NCBI RefSeq assembly: GCF_024764775.1
Contig: NZ_JALIGC010000030.1
Span: 57,918-121,917, forward strand
DNA: 64,000 bases
From: Scandinavium manionii
GTDB taxonomy: Bacteria > Pseudomonadota > Gammaproteobacteria > Enterobacterales > Enterobacteriaceae
Direction: 5' to 3'
Numbering within the stretch: the first letter of the stretch is position 1; each line of letters starts with the position of its first letter. The translations under genes and the position numbers were made by a program. Below are positions 42,747 through 52,013 of the stretch, piece after piece. A model generated the notes under the pieces. It was not told the DNA's origin. It did no database searches and saw nothing but the letters and a program-made list of their open reading frames with translations.

Positions 42747-43613
42747 TTAAATCAGCTTCATCAGGACGCTGAATGGATTAAGGTCGCTGAGGGTGTCCCA
42801 GACTTTATGCAAATCGACCACACCCGCCAGCCCGAGCAGCGCAAGGGTGATCAGCGCCGTAGAGGCGGTGATGACAATCATCAGGCGCACGAAATTGCGC
42901 TGCATTTTGTCCTGCTGCTTGACGCGGCGCTCTTCTTTTTCAAATTCGACGATCGTCGCGACGGACTGCGGCTGCACGTAATAGCGGTCATCTTTCTGCG
43001 CCAAATCCCCTGTGATAACCAGCGATTTCAGCAGCAGTCTCACTTTGCGGCGAAACTCTTCATTGCGAATGTGCTTGTACCAGAGCTTGCCGTACAGCAT
43101 TTCGATCACTTCATCGATCAGCACGCCAGCGTGGAGCCGCGATGGGCGCTGCTGAATGTATTCATTCACCAGCAGATTAAGCAGGGCGATGCGGTCACGG
43201 CTTTTCAGTTCTTTATTGGCGAAAAACGTCGACACCAGTTTGCCCTTGCCCCGGCTAAACAGGGTTTTGATATAGGCGAAACGGGTGCGATAGCTAAAGT
43301 TGAAGCCAAGAATGCCGGAGAAACTCACCGGCCCGTAGCTGCGGTGATGGATAATTTCTGCCTGCATAGCGTCGAGTTCCGCCACGCTGATGCGCTGCTC
43401 GTCGAGATAGCGCCCCACGTCATAATCCCAGCGGGCAAGTGTCACGGTGCGATGCTTGTAACCCACCAGTTGATAGCGATTACGGTCGACATCAACCAGA
43501 TGCACCTCGTAGTAATCATAAGGATTACCGCTGCGTGCGCCTTTTAAGACCAGCAGCGGAAGACGTTTTTTCCATCGCCCCTGTCGTAGGTCCGCCATTT
43601 TTGAATCAAACAT
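42747..43613 (-). CDS. Hypothetical protein with C-terminal membrane anchor, 288 residues
   Basis: Not recognised. A basic N-terminal part (about 1-235) without signal peptide is followed by a Lys/Arg/Glu-rich helix (FEKEERRVKQQDKMQRN) and one or two hydrophobic segments (about 243-268) near the C terminus, so the protein is probably anchored in the inner membrane with its bulk in the cytoplasm. Start MFDSKMADLRQGRWKKRLP. Convergent with the 212-residue hypothetical gene; both occupy the point where E. coli order ends. Confidence 0.7.
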   Translation of the reverse strand: MFDSKMADLRQGRWKKRLPLLVLKGARSGNPYDYYEVHLVDVDRNRYQLVGYKHRTVTLARWDYDVGRYLDEQRISVAELDAMQAEIIHHRSYGPVSFSGILGFNFSYRTRFAYIKTLFSRGKGKLVSTFFANKELKSRDRIALLNLLVNEYIQQRPSRLHAGVLIDEVIEMLYGKLWYKHIRNEEFRRKVRLLLKSLVITGDLAQKDDRYYVQPQSVATIVEFEKEERRVKQQDKMQRNFVRLMIVITASTALITLALLGLAGVVDLHKVWDTLSDLNPFSVLMKLI

Positions 43614-44333
43614 ACTGACTCCACCCGCGCGAAAGCGGAGAAATTAGGAAGGATAAGCCCGATCTTAGCTGTCTGGTCATTAATACGACAATCCGAGTGT
43701 TGTTTAAAAATAATCCGGTAACCTGCGCTCACGCCGAAAGCTGCAAGATGTTCAATATGCGACATGGAGCACAAAAGACTGCCATGGCATAATTGAGTTC
43801 ATTCTTATGCTTAGGAATGTCAGGTTATGTAAAATATTAGCCTGAATTTACGGGAAAAGGCAGTGTTGTAAATATGTTCTAATTTCTAATCGCATGTTAA
43901 GAGCAAGCTTAGGTAATGATAACAAAACATTGCTGCGGCGCTGTGATTAACATAATAGTGCGAACCTGATCTGAATTTAACCTTTATTTACGTGTGACAT
44001 TATAGCTTATGTTGATAAATACAAAAATAATTGATTAATGAATGATTGTTTCCTGCTCGCTAATTGATTGAAAGTTAACCTTAAGCAAGCGGGGAATATA
44101 ACCATGAACGTCATGTTTTATCGCCATAAAATAAATTTATACCCTTCTTATTCATTGATGGAAATCACTCTAAATGCAGATTAAAAATAATCAACGATAT
44201 GAATTATAACGATTTTTTGTATTTTGTCGGGTTGTGTAAAAACGGTTTCTGGCAAACTGTGAGTAATCGCACATACCCCAAGGGGTTATATTGCCTAGAA
44301 TTCACCGCGAAATGGAAATTAAGGGTGAATAAG
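43614..44333. other. AT-rich regulatory interval upstream of tdcA
   Basis: About 720 bp, strongly AT-rich, with no gene I can support on either strand. E. coli tdcA also has a long AT-rich upstream region acted on by TdcA, IHF, FNR and LeuO; no TdcR-like reading frame was found here. The CRP site and -10 element are listed separately. Confidence 0.5.
44258..44301 (+). promoter_or_regulatory. tdcA promoter with CRP site
   Basis: TGTGAGTAATCGCACA (44258-44273) matches TGTGA-N6-TCACA with one mismatch. TAGAAT at 44296-44301 is a suitable -10, putting the CRP centre near -42 (class II). Catabolite control of tdc is established in E. coli. The site lies inside an open frame extending tdcA upstream, which argues for the start at 44334. 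Confidence 0.8.
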
Positions 44334-45272
44334 ATGGAAAATATCATTTTACCGAAAACGCAGCAGCTGGTGGTTTTTCAGGAAGTCATCAGAAGTGGCT
44401 CTATCGGCTCAGCGGCGAAACAGCTTGGTTTAACCCAGCCTGCGGTCAGTAAAACGATCAATGACATCGAATCCTATTTTGGCATTGAGCTGATGGTCCG
44501 GAAAAATACCGGCGTGACGCTCACCAGTGCCGGCCAGGTTTTACTCTCCTATTCCGAGTCCATCACCCGTGAAATGAAAAACATGGTGAGCGAGATTAAC
44601 AGCCTGAGCTGTAGCCATGTGGTGGACGTTTCCTTCGGGTTCCCGTCGCTGATTGGCTTTACCTTTCTTTCCAGCATGATGAAGAAATTCAAAGAGGTAT
44701 TCCCGAAGGCGCAGGTGTCGATGTACGAAGCACAGCTGGCATCGTTCCTCCCGGCGCTGCGTGATGGGCGACTGGATTTTGCCATCGGCACCCTTAGCGA
44801 TGAAATGCAGCTTCAGGATCTGCACGTCGAGCCGCTGTTTGAATCCGAGTTCGTGCTGGTGGCCAGTAAATCCCGAACATGCACCGGCATGACCACGCTG
44901 GATGCGTTGCAAAACGAACAGTGGGTCCTGCCGCAAACCGATATGGGATTCTATAAAGAGCTGCTCACCACCTTCGAAAAACACCACATCAGCACCGAGA
45001 ACATCGTTAAAACCGACTCCGTCGTCACCATCTACAACCTGGTTCTGAATGCCAATTTCCTGACCGTCATACCGTGTGACATGACCGCCCCGTTTGGTTC
45101 AAACCAGTTTATTACGCTGCCCGTCGAAGACGTGCTGCCGGTGGCGCGCTATGCTGCCATCTGGTCAAAGAATTATCGAATTAAAAAATCCGCCTCAGTA
45201 TTAGTCGAACTGGCAAAACAATATTCACTGCATAATTGTCGCAAGCGAAAAGAATTCGCCGAATTAGCCTGA
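44334..45272 (+). CDS. tdcA: LysR-family activator TdcA
   Basis: 312 residues, the E. coli length, with an N-terminal winged helix (about 10-68, SGSIGSAAKQLGLTQPAVSKTINDIE) and a LysR substrate-binding domain (about 95-300). Activates the tdc operon under anaerobic, catabolite-poor conditions. Start at ATG 44334 (MENIILPKTQQLVVFQEV), because the 45 codons upstream hold the promoter. Confidence 0.95.
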   Translation: MENIILPKTQQLVVFQEVIRSGSIGSAAKQLGLTQPAVSKTINDIESYFGIELMVRKNTGVTLTSAGQVLLSYSESITREMKNMVSEINSLSCSHVVDVSFGFPSLIGFTFLSSMMKKFKEVFPKAQVSMYEAQLASFLPALRDGRLDFAIGTLSDEMQLQDLHVEPLFESEFVLVASKSRTCTGMTTLDALQNEQWVLPQTDMGFYKELLTTFEKHHISTENIVKTDSVVTIYNLVLNANFLTVIPCDMTAPFGSNQFITLPVEDVLPVARYAAIWSKNYRIKKSASVLVELAKQYSLHNCRKRKEFAELA

Positions 45273-45357
45273 TTTAAATTTTTATTATTACTAACTCTGG
45301 AGCGCTGGAAGACAGGCTCTGCCCCCCCTTTATTTTTATTCCTGAGAAGAGGATAAA

Positions 45358-46347
45358 ATGCATATTACATACGATCTGCCCGTCACCCTTGATGATATTC
45401 AAATGGCGCAAAAACGTCTGATCGGTAAAATATATAAAACAGGGATGCCACGTTCTAATTATTTGAGCGAATGCTGCAAAGGCGAAATATACCTCAAGTT
45501 CGAAAATATGCAGCGCACCGGCTCATTTAAAATCCGTGGCGCATTTAACAAATTAAGTTCTTTGACCGACGCGGAAAAACGCAAAGGCATCGTGGCATGC
45601 TCCGCCGGGAACCACGCGCAGGGCGTATCGCTCTCCTGTGCGATGCTTGGCATCGACGGCAAAGTGGTGATGCCGCGCAGTGCGCCGAAATCGAAGGTCG
45701 CAGCCACCACGGATTATTCCGCCGAAGTGGTGCTGCACGGTGACAGCTTTAACGACACCATCGCCCGCGCCAGCGAAATCGTCGAAATGGAAGGGCGCAT
45801 TTTCATCCCGCCGTATGACGACAAAATGGTTATCGCCGGGCAGGGCACCATCGGGCTTGAGATCCTCCAGGATCTGTACGACGTCGATAACGTGATTGTA
45901 CCGATCGGCGGCGGCGGCCTGATTGCGGGGATCGCCACGGCAATTAAATCCATTAACCCGACCATCCGCATCATCGGCGTGCAGTCCGAAAACGTACACG
46001 GTATGGCGGCCTCGTTCCGCGCCGGGGAGATCACCAACCACCGCACTTGCGCCACGCTGGCGGACGGTTGCGACGTCTCCCGCCCAGGCATTCTGACCTT
46101 TGAAATCGTGCGCGAACTGGTGGACGACATTGTGCTGGTCAGCGAAGACGACATTCGCCGCAGCATGGTGGCGCTCATCCAGCGCAATAAAGTCATTACC
46201 GAAGGCGCGGGCGCGCTGGCCTCGGCGGCGCTACTCAGCGGCAAACTTGATGAACATATTCGTGGGCGCAAAACCGTCAGCATCATTTCTGGCGGCAATA
46301 TCGACCTGTCCCGCGTGTCGCAAATTACTGGTTTAGTTGACGCTTAA
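45358..46347 (+). CDS. tdcB: Catabolic threonine dehydratase TdcB
   Basis: PLP enzyme turning threonine into 2-oxobutyrate and ammonia, 329 residues, single catalytic domain without the ACT-like regulatory domain of IlvA. The PLP lysine is in GSFKIRGAF (about 54-62) and the glycine loop is GGGGLIAG (about 185). AMP-activated in E. coli. Third step partners follow in the same operon. Confidence 0.96.
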   Translation: MHITYDLPVTLDDIQMAQKRLIGKIYKTGMPRSNYLSECCKGEIYLKFENMQRTGSFKIRGAFNKLSSLTDAEKRKGIVACSAGNHAQGVSLSCAMLGIDGKVVMPRSAPKSKVAATTDYSAEVVLHGDSFNDTIARASEIVEMEGRIFIPPYDDKMVIAGQGTIGLEILQDLYDVDNVIVPIGGGGLIAGIATAIKSINPTIRIIGVQSENVHGMAASFRAGEITNHRTCATLADGCDVSRPGILTFEIVRELVDDIVLVSEDDIRRSMVALIQRNKVITEGAGALASAALLSGKLDEHIRGRKTVSIISGGNIDLSRVSQITGLVDA

Positions 46348-46370
46348 TTTCTTTTGAAAAGGAAACGACT

Positions 46371-47702
46371 ATGAGCAATGCAGAAACCCTCATTGCCAGT
46401 ACCGACAAAGCGTCGGCCTGGCGCAAATCTGACACCACCTGGACGCTGGGTCTGTTTGGCACCGCTATCGGGGCAGGGGTGCTGTTTTTCCCAATCCGTG
46501 CCGGTTACGGTGGCCTGATCCCAATTTTACTGATGCTGGTGCTGGCGTATCCGATTGCCTTTTACTGTCACCGGGCGCTGGCGCGGTTGTGTCTTTCGGG
46601 GAGCAATCCGTCCGGCAACATCACCGAAACCGTCGAAGAACACTTCGGCAAAACCGGCGGCGTCGTCATTACCTTCCTTTACTTCTTTGCGATTTGCCCG
46701 CTGCTGTGGATTTACGGGGTCACGATAACCAACACCTTCATGACCTTCTGGGAAAACCAGCTTCAACTGGTGCCGCTCAACCGTGGCCTGGTGGCGCTGT
46801 TCCTGCTGTTGGTGATGGCGTTCATTATCTGGTTCGGCAAAGACCTGATGGTCAAGGTGATGAGTTTCCTGGTGTTTCCGTTTATTGCCTGTCTGGTGCT
46901 GATTTCGCTGTCGCTGATCCCTTACTGGAACTCCGCGGTGATTGACCAGGTTAACCTCAGCGATATCGCCTTGACCGGACACGACGGCATTCTGGTGACC
47001 GTGTGGCTGGGTATTTCTATCATGGTGTTCTCCTTCAACTTCTCGCCGATTGTGTCCTCTTTTGTGGTCTCCAAGCGCGAAGAGTACGAAGGGGAGTTTG
47101 GCCGTGATTACACCGAGAAGAAGTGTTCCAAAATCATCGGTCGCGCCAGTATGCTGATGGTCGCGGTGGTGATGTTCTTCGCCTTTAGCTGCCTGTTCAC
47201 GCTCTCGCCGGCAAACATGGTGGAAGCCAAAGCGCAGAACATTCCGGTGCTCTCCTACCTCGCGAACCACTTCGCGTCGATGACCGGACAGAAAACCACG
47301 TTCGCCACCGTGCTGGAATACGGCGCATCGATTATCGCACTGGTCGCTATCTTCAAATCCTTCTTCGGCCACTACCTCGGTACCCTGGAAGGGCTGAACG
47401 GGCTGATCCTTAAGTTCGGTTACAAAGGCGACAAGACCAAAATCACCAGCCGCAAACTGAACACCCTGAGCATGATTTTCATCATGGGCTCGACCTGGGT
47501 GGTGGCATACGCCAACCCGAATATCCTCGATTTGATTGAAGCGATGGGCGCGCCGATTATCGCCTCGCTGCTGTGCCTGCTGCCGATGTTCGCGATTCGT
47601 AAAGTCCCGGCGCTGGCGAAATTCAAAGGGAAGGCGGACAACATTTTTGTCACCGCCATTGGTTTCCTGACCATTCTGAACATCGTTTATAAGCTGTTCT
47701 GA
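46371..47702 (+). CDS. tdcC: Threonine/serine-proton symporter TdcC
   Basis: Inner-membrane importer of 443 residues, the E. coli length, HAAAP family with 11 predicted helices; the first contains GTAIGAGVLFFPIRAG. Supplies threonine and serine for TdcB. Intergenic distances of 23 and 21 bp to its neighbours indicate one transcript. Confidence 0.96.
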   Translation: MSNAETLIASTDKASAWRKSDTTWTLGLFGTAIGAGVLFFPIRAGYGGLIPILLMLVLAYPIAFYCHRALARLCLSGSNPSGNITETVEEHFGKTGGVVITFLYFFAICPLLWIYGVTITNTFMTFWENQLQLVPLNRGLVALFLLLVMAFIIWFGKDLMVKVMSFLVFPFIACLVLISLSLIPYWNSAVIDQVNLSDIALTGHDGILVTVWLGISIMVFSFNFSPIVSSFVVSKREEYEGEFGRDYTEKKCSKIIGRASMLMVAVVMFFAFSCLFTLSPANMVEAKAQNIPVLSYLANHFASMTGQKTTFATVLEYGASIIALVAIFKSFFGHYLGTLEGLNGLILKFGYKGDKTKITSRKLNTLSMIFIMGSTWVVAYANPNILDLIEAMGAPIIASLLCLLPMFAIRKVPALAKFKGKADNIFVTAIGFLTILNIVYKLF

Positions 47703-47723
47703 TCAAGGATGATGGAGTCGTAA

Positions 47724-48935
47724 ATGATTGAATTTCCGGTAGTGCTGGTCATTAACTGTGGATCCTCATCGATTAAGTTTTCGGTACTGGATGCACTAAG
47801 CCAGGACGTATTGCTGACCGGCCTCGCGGACGGCATCAATAATGAAGGCGCAGCCCTCACGGTGAACGGAGGTGAGCCTGCGACGCTGGCTTACCCAACC
47901 TACGAATGTGCGTTGCAGGCGATTGCCAGCGAACTGGAAAAACGCGCCCTGATCGACAGCGTGGCCTTAATTGGCCACCGTATCGCCCACGGCGGCAGTA
48001 TTTTCAGCGAATCGGTGCGGATTACCGACGAGGTTATTGCCCAAATCCGTGAAGTCTCGCCGCTGGCACCGTTGCACAACTACGCCAACCTCAGCGGCGT
48101 GGAGGCGGCGCAGCGTTTGTTCCCCGGTGTGCAACAGGTGGCGGTGTTTGACACCAGTTTCCACCAGACGCTGGAGCCGCACGCGTATCTGTACGGTCTG
48201 CCGTGGCACTATTTTGAAGCGCTGGGCGTGCGTCGCTACGGCTTTCACGGCACCTCGCATCGCTATGTCAGCCAGCAGGCGCATACCCTGCTGGGCCTGA
48301 ATGAAGAGGATTCCGGGCTGGTGATTGCGCACCTGGGGAACGGCGCGTCGATTTGCGCGGTTCGTAACGGGCGCAGCGTGGATACCTCAATGGGCATGAC
48401 GCCGCTGGAAGGGCTAATGATGGGCACCCGCTGCGGCGACGTCGATTTCGGTGCGATGGCGTGGATTGCCGAACAGACCGGGCAAAGCTTCAGTGATCTG
48501 GAGCGGGTCGTGAATAAGGAGTCCGGGTTGCTGGGCATTTCCGGGCTTTCGTCGGATATGCGCACGCTCGAAAAGGCGTGGCACGACGGGCACACTCACG
48601 CCCGGCTCGCCATTCAGACTTTTGTGCATCGCATCGCGCGCCATATTGCCGGACACGCTGCTTCATTACACCGCCTCGACGGCATTATTTTTACCGGCGG
48701 GATCGGCGAAAACTCCACGTTAATTCGCCAACTGGTGATGGCGCATTTGCAGGTGTTTTCCCTGACGCTGGACGAAGATAAAAACGCCCTGCGTGGAAGC
48801 GAGGAACGGATTATTTCCGGCGCAAATTCGGCGGTCGCCTGCGCCGTTATTCCGACCAATGAAGAAAAGATGATTGCACTCGATGCCATTCAGTTAGGGG
48901 AAATGAATTTCTCTGCTGAATACGCACTTTCCTGA
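47724..48935 (+). CDS. tdcD: Propionate kinase TdcD
   Basis: Acetate/propionate kinase-family enzyme of 403 residues (E. coli 402) making ATP from propionyl phosphate. Motifs: VINCGSSSIKFSVLDA at the N terminus, HRIAHGG, FDTSFHQT, GFHGTSHRYV and FTGGIGENS. It provides the energy-yielding step of anaerobic threonine breakdown. Confidence 0.95.
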   Translation: MIEFPVVLVINCGSSSIKFSVLDALSQDVLLTGLADGINNEGAALTVNGGEPATLAYPTYECALQAIASELEKRALIDSVALIGHRIAHGGSIFSESVRITDEVIAQIREVSPLAPLHNYANLSGVEAAQRLFPGVQQVAVFDTSFHQTLEPHAYLYGLPWHYFEALGVRRYGFHGTSHRYVSQQAHTLLGLNEEDSGLVIAHLGNGASICAVRNGRSVDTSMGMTPLEGLMMGTRCGDVDFGAMAWIAEQTGQSFSDLERVVNKESGLLGISGLSSDMRTLEKAWHDGHTHARLAIQTFVHRIARHIAGHAASLHRLDGIIFTGGIGENSTLIRQLVMAHLQVFSLTLDEDKNALRGSEERIISGANSAVACAVIPTNEEKMIALDAIQLGEMNFSAEYALS

Positions 48936-48966
48936 AATAGAAAGTTGAATAACAGAGAGCTCAGAA

Positions 48967-51261
48967 ATGAAGGTTAATATCGACATAAACGATATGCATT
49001 ATACCGATGCCTGGCAGGGATTTAACGGCATGGAATGGAAGCACAGTATTAACGTTCGTGATTTTATTCAGCAAAACTACACCCCTTACGAAGGCGATGA
49101 ATCTTTTCTCGCTGACGCCACGCCGGCCACTACGGCGCTGTGGGAAAAGGTGATGGCGGGCATTCGCCAGGAAAACGCCACCCATGCGCCGGTGGATTTT
49201 GATACCAACGTCGCAACCACCATCACCGCCCATGACGCGGGCTACATCGACCAGCCGCTGGAAAAAATAGTCGGCTTGCAGACTGACAAACCGCTCAAGC
49301 GTGCGCTGCATCCGTTTGGTGGCATCAACATGATCAAAAGCTCGTTCGACGCTTACGGCCGTGAAATGGATGCGCAGTTTGAATACCAGTTCACGTCGCT
49401 GCGTAAAACCCATAACCAGGGCGTGTTTGACGTCTATTCCCCGGAAATGATGCGCTGCCGTAAATCGGGCGTGCTGACCGGTTTGCCGGACGGTTACGGG
49501 CGCGGGCGCATCATCGGCGACTATCGCCGCGTGGCGCTGTACGGCATTACGTATCTGGTGCGCGAACGTGAACTGCAGTTTGCTGGTTTGCAGGGCGCGA
49601 TGGAGCGTGGCGAAGATCTGGAAGCCACCATTCGCCTGCGTGAAGAACTGTCTGAACACCGGCGCGCACTATTACAGATTCAGGAAATGGCCGCCAAATA
49701 TGGCTATGACATTTCCCGCCCGGCGCAGACCGCGCAGGAGGCGGTGCAGTGGGTCTATTTTGCTTATCTGGCAGCGGTGAAATCGCAGAACGGCGGCGCG
49801 ATGTCGCTCGGCCGCACCACCGCGTTCCTCGATATTTACATTGAACGCGATAAGCAGGCCGGTCGCCTGAATGAGAAAGAGGCCCAGGAGCTGGTCGATC
49901 ACTTCATTATGAAGATCCGGATGGTGCGTTTCCTGCGCACGCCGGAGTTCGACACGCTGTTCTCCGGCGACCCTATCTGGGCCACCGAAGTGATTGGCGG
50001 CATGGGTCTTGATGGCCGCACGCTGGTGACTAAAACTGCTTTCCGCTACTTGCATACCCTGCACACCATGGGGCCCGCGCCGGAGCCGAACCTGACCATT
50101 CTGTGGTCGGAAGCGCTGCCGATTGCCTTCAAGAAATACGCCGCGCAGATGTCTATCGTCACCTCTTCATTGCAGTATGAAAACGACGATCTGATGCGCA
50201 GCGATTTCGACAGCGATGACTATGCGATTGCCTGCTGTGTCAGCCCGATGGTGATCGGTAAGCAGATGCAGTTCTTTGGCGCGCGTGCCAACCTGGCAAA
50301 AACGCTGTTGTATGCGATTAACGGTGGCGTGGACGAGAAGCTCAAAATCCAGGTCGGGCCGAAAACGGCCCCGCTGATGGACGACGTGCTGGATTACGAC
50401 ACCGTCATGAGCAGCCTCGACCACTTTATGGACTGGCTGGCGACACAGTACATCAGCGCGCTGAATCTCATTCACTATATGCATGATAAATATAGCTATG
50501 AGGCCTCGCTGATGGCGCTGCACGACCGCGATGTTTATCGCACCATGGCCTGCGGGATCGCCGGCTTGTCAGTGGCGGCGGATTCGCTGTCGGCGATTAA
50601 GTACGCGAAAGTGAGCCCGGTTCGTGACCACAACGGCCTGGCGGTGGACTTCGTTATCGAAGGCGACTACCCGCAGTACGGCAACAACGACGACCGCGTG
50701 GACGACATTGCCTGCGATTTGGTAGAGCGCTTTATGAAGAAGATTAGCGCGCTGCCAACCTACCGCAATGCGGTGCCGACTCAGTCGGTGCTGACCATCA
50801 CCTCTAACGTGGTGTACGGGCAGAAAACCGGCAACACGCCGGACGGACGTCGGGGTGGGACGCCGTTTGCGCCGGGCGCGAACCCCATGCACGGCCGCGA
50901 TCGCAAAGGCGCGGTGGCCTCGCTGACGTCAGTGGCAAAACTGCCGTTCACCTATGCCAAAGACGGCATTTCCTACACCTTCTCGATAGTCCCCGCAGCG
51001 CTCGGTAAGGAAGAGGGCAGTCGCAAAACCAACCTCGTCGGGCTGCTCGACGGCTATTTCCATCATGAGGAGCGCATTGAAGGCGGGCAGCATCTGAACG
51101 TCAACGTGATGAACCGCGACATGTTGATGGACGCCATTGAACACCCGGACAATTACCCGAACCTGACGATTCGCGTCTCCGGTTATGCGGTGCGATTTAA
51201 CGCACTGACCCGCGAGCAGCAGCAGGATGTGATTTCACGGACATTCACCCAGGCGATTTAA
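48967..51261 (+). CDS. tdcE: 2-Ketobutyrate formate-lyase / pyruvate formate-lyase TdcE
   Basis: Glycyl-radical enzyme of 764 residues cleaving 2-oxobutyrate with CoA to propionyl-CoA and formate. The catalytic cysteine pair is in AIACCVSPMV (about 417-426), and the radical glycine is in the RVSGYAVRFNAL loop near the C terminus. No activating enzyme is encoded nearby, so PflA must act in trans. Last tdc gene here: tdcF and tdcG, present in E. coli, are missing. Confidence 0.95.
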   Translation: MKVNIDINDMHYTDAWQGFNGMEWKHSINVRDFIQQNYTPYEGDESFLADATPATTALWEKVMAGIRQENATHAPVDFDTNVATTITAHDAGYIDQPLEKIVGLQTDKPLKRALHPFGGINMIKSSFDAYGREMDAQFEYQFTSLRKTHNQGVFDVYSPEMMRCRKSGVLTGLPDGYGRGRIIGDYRRVALYGITYLVRERELQFAGLQGAMERGEDLEATIRLREELSEHRRALLQIQEMAAKYGYDISRPAQTAQEAVQWVYFAYLAAVKSQNGGAMSLGRTTAFLDIYIERDKQAGRLNEKEAQELVDHFIMKIRMVRFLRTPEFDTLFSGDPIWATEVIGGMGLDGRTLVTKTAFRYLHTLHTMGPAPEPNLTILWSEALPIAFKKYAAQMSIVTSSLQYENDDLMRSDFDSDDYAIACCVSPMVIGKQMQFFGARANLAKTLLYAINGGVDEKLKIQVGPKTAPLMDDVLDYDTVMSSLDHFMDWLATQYISALNLIHYMHDKYSYEASLMALHDRDVYRTMACGIAGLSVAADSLSAIKYAKVSPVRDHNGLAVDFVIEGDYPQYGNNDDRVDDIACDLVERFMKKISALPTYRNAVPTQSVLTITSNVVYGQKTGNTPDGRRGGTPFAPGANPMHGRDRKGAVASLTSVAKLPFTYAKDGISYTFSIVPAALGKEEGSRKTNLVGLLDGYFHHEERIEGGQHLNVNVMNRDMLMDAIEHPDNYPNLTIRVSGYAVRFNALTREQQQDVISRTFTQAI

Positions 51262-51280
51262 AACCGTCATCATAGTCATC

Positions 51281-51315
51281 GGGGCGACTCCGCTTGGAAG
51301 GCGCCCCTTTTTTTT
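51281..51315 (+). terminator. tdc operon terminator
   Basis: Stem GGGGCG / CGCCCC with an inner TCC / GGA pairing in the loop, followed by eight T. It is 19 bp past the tdcE stop and confirms that the operon ends at tdcE. Confidence 0.88.
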
Positions 51316-51468
51316 ACTCTTCCTCACTCCGCGTTAATTCCCCGCCTGTTGTCTGGCGCGCTGGCGAATAATCGTTCAGACTTAAACTAAAGACATGGTC
51401 GGCGCAGGGATTCTGCATTAAACTGCGCGCTGCAATTTTTGACATGTTTAACGATTTATTAGGTGGTA

Positions 51469-51954
51469 ATGGCGATGCGCGGGACAATCACAACCTGGTT
51501 TGAAGACAAAGGTTTCGGTTTTATCAAAGATGAAAACGGCGAGAACCGCTATTTTCATGTGATTAAGGTCTCGAACCCTGAGCTGATTAAGAAAGACGCC
51601 ACGGTGACGTTCGAGCCAACCACCAACAATAAAGGCCCCTCGGCGTTCGCCGTGAAGGTCGATCCTGAGAGCAAATACATTTATATCGCGGGCGAGCGTA
51701 TCAAGCTCACGGCGATTAAATCGTTCCTCTCCTTCAACGAAGAAGTGCCTGCTGAAGTCGGGATTGATAAAGAGAACGCGGTGCTGTCGGTTGGCGCACT
51801 GATGCACAACATTCGCCCGAAAGCGGCGCCAAAACCAGGCGAAATGCGCACCCTGAAAAAGCTGGTTATCACCACTTTCCAGGGAACGACGCACATCTTC
51901 TCGGAAGATGAGATTGATATCGACGCCACGATGAAGATGTTGCAGTCGAAATAA
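51469..51954 (+). CDS. Cold-shock-domain protein with C-terminal extension
   Basis: About 161 residues. The N-terminal CSD (about 1-70) has the nucleic-acid-binding WFEDKGFGFIKDENGENRYFHV form of RNP1 and RNP2, with Tyr-Phe in place of the usual Phe-Val-His spacing. A further about 90 residues (with TTFQGTTHIFSEDEIDIDATMKML) make it more than twice CspA length. Starts at GTG 51463, ATG 51469 and ATG 51475 are all possible; AGGTGG favours 51469. Monocistronic. A role in RNA handling is likely; the extension is unassigned. Confidence 0.8.
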   Translation: MAMRGTITTWFEDKGFGFIKDENGENRYFHVIKVSNPELIKKDATVTFEPTTNNKGPSAFAVKVDPESKYIYIAGERIKLTAIKSFLSFNEEVPAEVGIDKENAVLSVGALMHNIRPKAAPKPGEMRTLKKLVITTFQGTTHIFSEDEIDIDATMKMLQSK

Positions 51955-52013
51955 ACGAACAGGGCAAGATGCACCTTGCCCTTTCCGTTCTATTCCTCGT
52001 TTCCTCGTTGACG

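Noticed and set aside
44199..44333. N-terminal extension of TdcA
   Set aside because: It contains the CRP site and the -10 element; ATG 44334 gives the E. coli length.
46527..47372. 281-residue antisense frame in tdcC
   Set aside because: Repetitive His/Gln/Glu composition is the reverse reading of membrane-helix codons.
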